Positions 42,198 to 49,795 of a DNA stretch of 64,000 nt are shown here, piece by piece (the first letter of the stretch is position 1; each line of letters opens with the position of its first letter). The notes beneath the pieces were generated by a model, which made no database searches, was not told the origin of the DNA, and worked only from the letters and a program-made list of their open reading frames with translations. This DNA comes from DASRHK01 sp963776465. GTDB lineage: Bacteria; Pseudomonadota; Gammaproteobacteria; Nevskiales; Nevskiaceae. The DNA lies in contig CAVZMV010000002.1 in NCBI GenBank assembly GCA_963776465.1, forward strand, positions 2,914,001-2,978,000, given 5' to 3'. A program made the position numbers and the translations under genes.

Positions 42198-42959
42198 TCA
42201 GATCCTCTTCAGCAGCTCCGGCAGCACCACCGCCGCCCGCTCGCGCAGCCGGTAACGGACCAGGTGTGACACTTCAGTGTCGCCCGGGTTGATCTCCACC
42301 GTCGGCAGCCCCTGACGCGCGGCCTCCATCACCGGCCCGGCGATGTACGGGAAGACGCTGGTGGTGCCGATCGACAGCACCAGGTCGACGCCCTCGCCGA
42401 GCACGGCGTACAGGCGCTCGATCGCCTGCGCCGGCAGCATCTCGCCGAAAAGCACGACGCGCGGACGCACCAGGGCACCGCACTGCTCGCAGCTCGGCGG
42501 GATCCGCATGCCGGCGTAATCGTCCACGCGGCGCTGGGCGCCACATTGCACGCAGAACAGCTCCTGCACGCAGCCGTGGATCTCGATCAGGTCGGACGAC
42601 CCGGCCGCGCGATGGAAGCCGTCGATGTTCTGCGTCAGGACGGTGAAGCGCTGGTAGCGCGACTGCAGCGACGCCAGCGCCTCGTGCGCGACGTTGTGGC
42701 GCTTGTCCCGGCAGGCGGATTCGATCTGGTGGATGTACTTCCAGGTCACCTCCGGCCGCCGCCGCATCATCTCGCCGGACAGCGCCACTTCGATGGGCAT
42801 GGCGTCTTCGGTGAGATCGGACTCGTAGAGCCCGCCGATGCCGCGATAGGTCGGCAAGCCTGAATCGGCCGAGATGCCCGCGCCGGTGATCGCCAGCACG
42901 CGACGCGCCTTGCGCAATTCCGCGGCGACCGCGTCGAGCGTATCGTTGGCGTTAGTCAT
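42198..42959 (-). CDS. NAD-dependent protein deacylase, sirtuin family
   Basis: A 253-residue Sir2-family enzyme that removes acyl groups from lysines using NAD. Motifs: GAGISADSGLPTYRG (NAD binding, about residues 26-40), TQNIDGFHRAAG and the catalytic His in IEIHG. A zinc ribbon has four Cys (CVQC and CEQC). The end has GTTSVFPYIAGP and VEINPGDTEVS. The start at 42959 is preferred because the longer frame lies inside tetR. Its start codon overlaps that of the divergent tetR by 2 bp. A class II/CobB-like substrate choice cannot be settled. Confidence 0.93.
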   Translation of the reverse strand: MTNANDTLDAVAAELRKARRVLAITGAGISADSGLPTYRGIGGLYESDLTEDAMPIEVALSGEMMRRRPEVTWKYIHQIESACRDKRHNVAHEALASLQSRYQRFTVLTQNIDGFHRAAGSSDLIEIHGCVQELFCVQCGAQRRVDDYAGMRIPPSCEQCGALVRPRVVLFGEMLPAQAIERLYAVLGEGVDLVLSIGTTSVFPYIAGPVMEAARQGLPTVEINPGDTEVSHLVRYRLRERAAVVLPELLKRI

Positions 42960-43593
42960 GCCGCGCAAACCCGCCCACGAGCAGTTCGACACGCTGCAGG
43001 CGATCCGCGACCAGGCGTTCGCCCTGTTCGGTCGCTACGGCTACGAAGGCGTGTCGATCGGCGACATCGCCAAGGCGGCGAAGCTGACCAAGGGCGCGCT
43101 CTACTGGCATTTCCACGGCAAGGACGAGCTCTATCTCGAGTGCCTGAAGCGGCTGCATTCCATTTTCGACCATTACATTTTCGACCCGATGCGGGCCCAG
43201 CGGCAATCGGTGCCGCGGATCCTGGCGCTGTTCGGCGGGCTGTCGCGCATGCTGCAGGACCCGCGCGTCGCCCACGGCATCGCCGGCTACTGGCTGGTGC
43301 CGTCGCGCACCGGCGGCGAGGCCTTCTCCCAGGCACAGCGGCGTTTCGAGAAGGCGTCGATCGACGCGCTGAGCGAATCGCTGCGGCTCGGCGTCGAGGA
43401 GGGCCGCTTCGATTTCGGCGACGACCTCGACGAGATGGCGCGCGCGATCATCGCGCTGGTGGAGGCGATCGTGCTGCCGCTGCGGCATCTCAAGCCCGAC
43501 GAGGTCAGCCGCATGATGGGCGTGCTGGCGCGCACGCTGTTCCGCGCCTACGCCAGCGCCGACGACCTGCTGGCGCTGACGCGCGCGCTGTAA
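42958..43593 (+). CDS. TetR/AcrR family regulator of the RND pump
   Basis: A 211-residue repressor. The N-terminal helix-turn-helix is typical: ALFGRYGYEGVSIGDIAKAA then KLTKGALYWHFHGKDELYLE. The ligand domain is less conserved. The ATG at 42958 gives MPRKPAHEQFDTLQ, the usual short lead before the helix-turn-helix. It is followed by the adaptor and pump genes on the same strand (32-bp gap), so it probably controls them. The start codon overlaps that of sir2 on the opposite strand. Confidence 0.92.
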   Translation: MPRKPAHEQFDTLQAIRDQAFALFGRYGYEGVSIGDIAKAAKLTKGALYWHFHGKDELYLECLKRLHSIFDHYIFDPMRAQRQSVPRILALFGGLSRMLQDPRVAHGIAGYWLVPSRTGGEAFSQAQRRFEKASIDALSESLRLGVEEGRFDFGDDLDEMARAIIALVEAIVLPLRHLKPDEVSRMMGVLARTLFRAYASADDLLALTRAL

Positions 43594-43625
43594 ACTTACG
43601 GCCGAACAAAAAAGGAATCGAGACC

Positions 43626-44891
43626 ATGGATCGGCGCACCGCGCCCGGCGCGTTCGCGGAAACCCCGCGCACGCCGGCCCACCCCTGGCGCTGGATGATC
43701 GGCATCGTCGTCGGGCTCGTGCTCGTGATCGGCGGCGTCAAGGCCTGCGGCGTGATGTCGATGATGCGCGGCATGCAGGGCCAGGCCGAGCCGCACGCCA
43801 CCGTCACGGCGATGAAGGCGCAGTACCAGGAGTGGCACTCGACCATAGACGCGATCGGCAGCGTGCACCCGGTGCACGGCGCCGACCTGTCCGCCGAGCT
43901 GCCGGGCATCGTCGACACGATCAACTTCCGGTCGGGCCAGGACGTCGCCGCGGGCGACGTCATCGTGCAGCTGCGCGCGACCGCCGATTCGGCAAACCTG
44001 CGCGCGGCGCGGGCGCAATACGACCTGGCGCGCACCACCTTCGAGCGCGCCAAGATGCAGTCGGCGGTGAAGATGATCTCCAAGGCGGACTACGAGTCCG
44101 CCCTTGCCGGGCTCAACAGCGCGCGCGCGCAATACGAATCGATGAAGGCCACCGGCGAGAAGAAATCGGTGCGGGCGCCGTTCGCCGGCCGGCTCGGCAT
44201 CATCATGGCCAGCGTCGGCCAGTACGTGGACGCAGGCCAGCGCATCGTGACGCTCCAGGCGCTCGACCCGATCTACGTGGACTTCGCGATGCCGCAGCAG
44301 GCGCTGTCGCAGATCGCCGCCGGCCAGAAGGTGAACGCGGCCGTCGACGCCTATGCCTCCACTGCCTTCACCGGCGCCATCGAGGCCATCGACCCCAAGG
44401 TCGACGAGCGGACGCGCAATGTCGCGGTGCGCGCGGCATTCCAGAATCCCGACCACAAGCTGCTGCCGGGCATGTTCGCCAGCGTGTCGGTGGACGTCGG
44501 CACGCCGCAGCGCCTGTTGACGCTGCCGCAGACGGCGGTGACGTTCAATCCGTACGGCGAGACGGTGTTCGTGATCGTGCCTCGCGGCCAGGAGAACGCG
44601 CCGGATCCCAACGCGCCCGCAGCGGCGCAGAAGACGTCCGGCGAGCAGAAGCCCGCCGAAGACAAGCCCAAGGACGCGGAGGCCAAGCCCGACACGACGC
44701 CGGTCGCGCGCCAGGTGTTCGTGGTCGCGGGCCCCAAGCGCGGCGACCAGGTCGCCATCGTCAAGGGCTTGAAGGAAGGCGACGAGGTCGTCACCAGCGG
44801 TCAGCTCAAGCTGCGCAACGGAATGCCGGTGGACGTCGACAACAGCGTGCAGCCCTCGTTCGACCCTGATCCAAAGCCCGTAGAGCAGTAA
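43626..44891 (+). CDS. RND efflux periplasmic adaptor
   Basis: A 421-residue membrane-fusion protein. One N-terminal membrane anchor (WMIGIVVGLVLVIGGVKACG) is followed by a barrel-sandwich domain (GIVDTINFRSGQDVAAGDVI), a helical hairpin (about 115-165, AARAQYDLARTTFERAKMQS), then beta-barrel and membrane-proximal domains. An Ala/Pro/Lys-rich insertion (about 325-360, KTSGEQKPAEDKPKDAEAKP) is unusual in length. It pairs with the permease 9 bp downstream. No outer-membrane channel gene is present. Confidence 0.93.
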   Translation: MDRRTAPGAFAETPRTPAHPWRWMIGIVVGLVLVIGGVKACGVMSMMRGMQGQAEPHATVTAMKAQYQEWHSTIDAIGSVHPVHGADLSAELPGIVDTINFRSGQDVAAGDVIVQLRATADSANLRAARAQYDLARTTFERAKMQSAVKMISKADYESALAGLNSARAQYESMKATGEKKSVRAPFAGRLGIIMASVGQYVDAGQRIVTLQALDPIYVDFAMPQQALSQIAAGQKVNAAVDAYASTAFTGAIEAIDPKVDERTRNVAVRAAFQNPDHKLLPGMFASVSVDVGTPQRLLTLPQTAVTFNPYGETVFVIVPRGQENAPDPNAPAAAQKTSGEQKPAEDKPKDAEAKPDTTPVARQVFVVAGPKRGDQVAIVKGLKEGDEVVTSGQLKLRNGMPVDVDNSVQPSFDPDPKPVEQ

Positions 44892-44900
44892 GCGAACAAG

Positions 44901-47900
44901 ATGAAGTTCACGGACGTCTTCATCCGCAAGCCGGTGCTGGCGACGGTCGTCAGCCTGCTGATCCTCGTGCTTGGGCTGCGTGCCTTGTTCGGGCTGCCGA
45001 TCCGGCAGTTCCCAAAGACCGAGAACGCCACCATCACCGTCACGACGGTGTACTACGGCGCCAGTCCCGACCTCGTCGCGGGCTTCATCACCACGCCGAT
45101 CGAGCAGGCGGTGGCCGAAGCGCAGGGCATCGATTACCTGACCTCCAACAGCTCGAGCGGCGCCTCGACGGTGACGGCGACGCTGCTGCTCAACTACGAC
45201 GCCAACCGCGCGCTCACCGAGATCTCCGCCAAGGTGAACTCGGTGCGCAACCAGCTGCCGCCGCAGGCGCAGCAGCCGGTCTACACGCTGCAGGTCGGCG
45301 AGCGCGTGTCCGCGATGTACATCGGCTTCAACAGCGAGACCCTGTCAGCCAACCAGATCACCGACTACGTGATCCGCGTCGTGCAGCCAAAGCTGCAGGC
45401 CGTGCCTGGCGTGCAGAACGCGCGCCTGCTGGGCGAGCGCCAGTACGCGCTGCGCGCGTGGCTGGATCCGGCCAAGCTCGCCGCCGTTGGCGTCACCGCC
45501 GACGACGTCTACGCGGCGCTGCAGAACAACAACTATCTCTCCGCGCTGGGATCGACCAAGGGCCAGATGGTGCGCGTCGATCTGACCGCCGCCACCGATC
45601 TGCACAGCGCCGACGAGTTCAAGGAACTGGTGGTCAAGCAGACCGACGGCGTGCTGGTGCGCCTCAAGGACGTCGCCAGCGTCGTGCTCGGCGCCGAGGA
45701 CTACGACTCCAACGTCGCCTTCAAGGGCAAGCGCTCGGTGTTCATCGGCGTCAACGTCGCGCCTGACGCCAACGTGCTCAACGTCATCGAGGGCGTGCAG
45801 AAGATCTTCCCCGAGATCCAGGCGCTCATGCCCTCCGGCCTGCATGCCGAGATCGGCTACGACGCCGCCGGCTACATCAAGGAGGCGATCAGCGAGGTCA
45901 AGAAGACGCTGGTGGAGACGCTGATCATCGTCACCGTCGTGATCTTCCTGTTCCTCGGCAGCATGCGCTCGGTGCTGATCCCGCTCGTCGCCATGCCCCT
46001 GTCGCTGATCGGCGCGTTCTTCATCATGCTGACGCTGGGCTACAGCATCAATCTGCTGACGCTGCTGGCGCTGGTGCTGGCCATTGGCCTGGTCGTCGAC
46101 GACGCCATCATCATCGTCGAGAACGTCGACCGGCACATGAAGCTGGGCCAGTCGCCGCTGCAGGCCTCGTTCGCTGCGGCCCGCGAGCTCGCCGGCCCGA
46201 TCATCGCCATCTCGGTCGTGCTCATCGCCGTCTACGTGCCGATCGGCTTCAAGGGCGGCCTGACTGGCGCGCTGTTCTCCGAGTTCGCGTTCACGCTCGC
46301 CGGCGCGGTGGCGATCTCCGCGGTCGTGGCGCTGACGCTCTCGCCGATGATGTGCTCGCGCTTCTTCCGCTCCGAGCACGGCGGCGAGAACCGCCTGGTG
46401 CAGATGATCGACCGCAACTTCGAGTGGTTCACCGGCCTCTACCAGCGCGTGCTCGGGACGATGCTCGGCGGCTGGAAGGCGGTGGTGGCGTTCGGCTTCG
46501 TGGTCATCGCGCTGATCTGGGCGATGTGGTCGGCGCCGATGATGGGCGTGCTGGCCAAGAGCGAGCTCGCTCCCGCCGAGGACCAGGGATTCATGTTCAG
46601 CGTCATCCAGGGTCCGCCCACCGCCACCACGCGGCAGATGGGCGTCTATCAGCGCCAGGCGTTCGAGGCGATCGCCGCCACGCCCGAGTACGCCAACGCC
46701 TTCCAGTTCGACGGCACCGCGGTCGGCCCGATCAACCAGGGCTTCGGCGGCATCGTGCTCAAGCCCTACGGCGAGCGCGATCGACCGATCGAGGCGGTGC
46801 AGCAGGACCTGCAGGCCCGCAGCAGCAAGATCGCCGGCGCCAACATCTTCTGGATCAACCCGCCCTCCCTGCCCGGATCCAGCGGCGCCTATCCGGTCGA
46901 GTTCGTGCTGCAGTCGACGGCGCCGTTCAAGGACCTCTACGAGGTGGCGCAGGACGTCATGGGCAAGGCCATGGCCAGCGGCAAGTTCTGGTTCCTGGAC
47001 CTCGACCTCAAGATCGACAAGCCGCAGACCACGGTGATGGTCGACCGCGACAAGGTGGCGTCGCTAGGTCTCACGCAGAAGGACGTCGGCGCGGCGCTCT
47101 CGAGCATGCTCGGCGGCGGCTACGTCAACTACTTCAGCATCGCCGGCCGCTCGTACAAGGTGATCCCGCAAGTGGAGCAGGCGCACCGCCTCAACCCGGA
47201 GCAATTGTCGGGCTACTACCTGCGCACGCCGGCGGGCGACGTGGTGCCGGCGTCGACGGTGATCTCCTTCAAGTCGGAGACCGTGCCCGAGTCGATCACG
47301 CGCTTCCAGCGCCTGAACTCGGCGACGATCGGCGGCGTCACCGGTGCCACGCTCGGCGAAGCGCTCGACACGCTGCGCAAGATCGCCGCCGACACGCTGC
47401 CGCAGGGCTACTCGATCGAGTACGGCGGCGGCTCGCGGCAGTACATGCAGGAGGCGGGCGGCTTCCTGACCACGCTCGCCTTCGTGCTGATCATCATTTA
47501 CCTCGTGCTCGCGGCGCAGTTCGAGAGCTTCGTGGATCCGCTGATCATCCTGATGTCGGTGTTCATGGCGATCTTCGGCGCCATGGTGTTCATGTTCCTG
47601 GGCTTCGCCACGCTCAACGTCTACACCCAGGTGGGACTGGTGACGCTGGTGGGCGTCATCAGCAAGCACGGCATCCTGATCGTCCAGTTCGCCAACGAGC
47701 AGCAGCGCGCCGGCAAGGGCAAGCTCGAAGCGGTGGAGAGTGCCGCCGCTATCCGCTTGCGGCCGATCCTGATGACCACCGCGGCGATGGCGATGGGCGT
47801 GGTGCCGCTGCTCATCGCCGGCGGTGCGGGCGCGGTGGCGCGCAGCCACATGGGCATCGTCATGTTCTGGGGCATCTCGATCGGCACGCTGTTCACGCTC

Positions 47901-47990
47901 TTCGTCGTGCCGGCGATGTACGTGCTGCTCGGCGCCGACCACTCGCGTGGGCGGCAGATCGTCGCCGACGAAGCGTCCACTGCCCACTGA
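44901..47990 (+). CDS. RND multidrug efflux pump, inner-membrane subunit
   Basis: A 1029-residue proton-driven AcrB/MexF-class transporter. It starts MKFTDVFIRKPVLATVVSLL, the HAE1-family N-terminus. TM4 has the proton-relay Asp pair in GLVVDDAIIIVEN, and both large periplasmic loops and 12 membrane segments are in place. The usual C-terminal motif LRPILMTTAAMAMGVVPLLI is also present. It lies 9 bp after the adaptor. The last 98 bp overlap the antisense 3' end of the metalloprotease gene. Substrates cannot be predicted. Confidence 0.96.
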   Translation: MKFTDVFIRKPVLATVVSLLILVLGLRALFGLPIRQFPKTENATITVTTVYYGASPDLVAGFITTPIEQAVAEAQGIDYLTSNSSSGASTVTATLLLNYDANRALTEISAKVNSVRNQLPPQAQQPVYTLQVGERVSAMYIGFNSETLSANQITDYVIRVVQPKLQAVPGVQNARLLGERQYALRAWLDPAKLAAVGVTADDVYAALQNNNYLSALGSTKGQMVRVDLTAATDLHSADEFKELVVKQTDGVLVRLKDVASVVLGAEDYDSNVAFKGKRSVFIGVNVAPDANVLNVIEGVQKIFPEIQALMPSGLHAEIGYDAAGYIKEAISEVKKTLVETLIIVTVVIFLFLGSMRSVLIPLVAMPLSLIGAFFIMLTLGYSINLLTLLALVLAIGLVVDDAIIIVENVDRHMKLGQSPLQASFAAARELAGPIIAISVVLIAVYVPIGFKGGLTGALFSEFAFTLAGAVAISAVVALTLSPMMCSRFFRSEHGGENRLVQMIDRNFEWFTGLYQRVLGTMLGGWKAVVAFGFVVIALIWAMWSAPMMGVLAKSELAPAEDQGFMFSVIQGPPTATTRQMGVYQRQAFEAIAATPEYANAFQFDGTAVGPINQGFGGIVLKPYGERDRPIEAVQQDLQARSSKIAGANIFWINPPSLPGSSGAYPVEFVLQSTAPFKDLYEVAQDVMGKAMASGKFWFLDLDLKIDKPQTTVMVDRDKVASLGLTQKDVGAALSSMLGGGYVNYFSIAGRSYKVIPQVEQAHRLNPEQLSGYYLRTPAGDVVPASTVISFKSETVPESITRFQRLNSATIGGVTGATLGEALDTLRKIAADTLPQGYSIEYGGGSRQYMQEAGGFLTTLAFVLIIIYLVLAAQFESFVDPLIILMSVFMAIFGAMVFMFLGFATLNVYTQVGLVTLVGVISKHGILIVQFANEQQRAGKGKLEAVESAAAIRLRPILMTTAAMAMGVVPLLIAGGAGAVARSHMGIVMFWGISIGTLFTLFVVPAMYVLLGADHSRGRQIVADEASTAH

Positions 47991-49398
47991 GGTAAAACAG
48001 CGCCAGAGCCGCTGCGGCCTCTGCCGACAGGGCGCCGCCACCGCTGGCGCCGCCACCGCCGGCCCCGGCCCCACCCGTTCCGCCTCCGCCGCCGCCCGTT
48101 GCCGGTGGAGGTGGAGCTGCAGGCGGCGGTGGAGGCGTCGTCACGCCGTTGGGATACAGATACGCGACGCCGGCGACGTCGTCGGCCCGCAACGCCGCGC
48201 CGCGCCCGTCGCCGTGGGTGTACGGCCGCATCAAGGCCTCGTTGAGCAGCGTGTTCAGGACGCAAGAGACCAGTCCGCTGTCGCCGCAAGGGTGCGACAG
48301 CCCGAGCGTGTGCCCCAGCTCGTGCGCCATCACCTCGGGCGCCATGGCGGTGCCCGGTCGTCCAAGCGCGCAGCCCGCGCCGTCCTGCACGACGGTATCG
48401 ACCTCCTGGATGATCTTGAAGCTCGTGCCCTTCATCGTGCCGACGCCGTAGCTGCGCCAGCCGCTCACCGCCACGATGCCGCCGCCGCCGCAGTTGTAGC
48501 TGCCGGCGATGTCACCGTTGGGATCGTTGAACAGCACCGTGTTGACGCCGTCCGTGCGGTTGAGCCCGCCGCTGGCGGCGGTGGTGCCGGCGTACGAGTA
48601 GCGGATGTTGCTGCCGGCGTTGCCGTTCCAGGCGCGGATGGCCGCCTGGATTGCGTCGTAGCCGCCGCCGGCGAGGTTGGCCTGGCCGCGGCTGCCGCCG
48701 TAGATCTGCACGGCGGTTCCGCGATCGAACTCGAACCAGCGCGGCGGCGTCGTGCGGCCGAAGAGCGCGAACTTCTCCTCGACCACGTCGTCGACGCGCG
48801 CGTTGCTCCAGTAGTCCGTCGGGATGTCGAGGCCCGAGGAGCGGGCATTGAGCCAGCGTGCGAACCGGTCCAGGCGCCGCAGCGCTTCGGGCTCGGCGGC
48901 CTTGGCGGACTTGGCGGTGTCGTCGAGGACTTCAGCGTCCTCGAGGTCGCGAATCAGCACCTGGTCGCCCGTCTTGGTCCGGCGCACGTGGAACGCGCCC
49001 AGCGTCATCTGCGCGATCTCGTAGCGGCCATCCGCGCGCTGGCGCAGGAACAGCAGCGCCCGCTCCGACGTCTGCAGCTTCGCCGCGCCGGGCACGGTCA
49101 GCGCGCCGTCCCGATCCGGGTCCATGCTGCCGGGCTGGCGCACGGCCAGCGAGTGCTCGTCCACCTGTCCCTTCAGGACGGTATCGACGTCGACCTCGTA
49201 GTAGGTCGCGTCGAGCTCCTCGCCGACCGCCGGGGCCTGGTGGCCGATCTTGCCCACCACGATCACGTCGGCCTCGTCGGCCAGCGCCGTGTCGGCGATG
49301 GGCACGTAGCTCATCGCCGGCGCTCGTGACGCCGGTGCCATCAGGCCCACCATCAACAACGATTTCCAGTATTTCGTCCACGGTTTGCTACGTCGCAT
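47893..49398 (-). CDS. Exported zinc metalloprotease with a GlyGly-CTERM-like tail
   Basis: A 501-residue protein. The N-terminus is a probable signal peptide (SLLMVGLMAPASRAPA). Zinc motif HELGHTLGLSH (about residue 365) marks a matrixin/metzincin-like peptidase, and a Met-turn may lie in NEALMRPYTHG. After it come a Pro-rich linker, a Gly-rich stretch (residues about 430-455), a hydrophobic segment AEAAAALALFYLSG and an Arg cluster WTLRRRR, the layout of C-terminal sorting tails such as GlyGly-CTERM. About 18 further Arg/Ala-rich residues overlap the pump gene antisense and may not be natural. The N-terminal half (about 30-150) is unrecognised. Confidence 0.82.
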   Translation of the reverse strand: MRRSKPWTKYWKSLLMVGLMAPASRAPAMSYVPIADTALADEADVIVVGKIGHQAPAVGEELDATYYEVDVDTVLKGQVDEHSLAVRQPGSMDPDRDGALTVPGAAKLQTSERALLFLRQRADGRYEIAQMTLGAFHVRRTKTGDQVLIRDLEDAEVLDDTAKSAKAAEPEALRRLDRFARWLNARSSGLDIPTDYWSNARVDDVVEEKFALFGRTTPPRWFEFDRGTAVQIYGGSRGQANLAGGGYDAIQAAIRAWNGNAGSNIRYSYAGTTAASGGLNRTDGVNTVLFNDPNGDIAGSYNCGGGGIVAVSGWRSYGVGTMKGTSFKIIQEVDTVVQDGAGCALGRPGTAMAPEVMAHELGHTLGLSHPCGDSGLVSCVLNTLLNEALMRPYTHGDGRGAALRADDVAGVAYLYPNGVTTPPPPPAAPPPPATGGGGGGTGGAGAGGGGASGGGALSAEAAAALALFYLSGQWTLRRRRSAAHASGRRRAARTSPARRRA

Positions 49399-49526
49399 TG
49401 CTGTTCTCCCTCACGTGCTATCAGCATCCGCTGACAGACGCGGACAACAATGGAGAAATCCATCTAAGGCAGAATGGCGAAAGATCCCCTTGCAGAACGG
49501 CGGAAACCTGATACGGAGGAGCTATG

Positions 49527-49795
49527 GGAAGCTCTGGTCAATTCCTCGCGACGCGCGTTGCGACCAAAACTTGTGCGAGACAAGGAGGAGGCCGCAGCGC
49601 CTTAGCTCGACCTAAGGTCAAGGCCGAGGACGCCGTATCGCCAATTTTTGGCGCAACCCGAAGGGGCGCGGTCTTTTTCGCGCGGGGCATTGTCGCTCGC
49701 CTTGCCGTAGCCCGAGCTACTGTCTGCGGCTTCGCTTCGCGCCCCGCGCGAAAAATCCTCACGCCGCGCGCGTGAGGAATTGACCAGAGCTTCCC
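49527..49795. mobile_element. MITE-like palindromic element at the MMPL start codon
   Basis: A 24-bp perfect inverted repeat (49524-49547 and 49774-49797) bounds this stretch; its outermost bases include the ATG found at both edges (49524-49526 and 49796-49798). A second perfect pair, TTTTTCGCGCGGGGC and its complement (49674-49688, 49741-49755), lies inside. The left flank GGAGGAGCT-ATG is an ideal ribosome binding site plus start, and the right flank ATG-AGGATC begins the MMPL gene. Removal of the element rebuilds one normal gene start, so it looks like an insertion with a 2-3 bp target duplication. It has no transposase; the open frame inside is not credible as a gene. Confidence 0.72.

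Noticed and set aside
49524..49775. 83-codon frame starting at the good ribosome binding site inside the MITE-like element
   Set aside because: It starts at the duplicated ATG and is made wholly of element sequence with inverted repeats; no domain or signal. It may be translated by accident but is not called as a gene.
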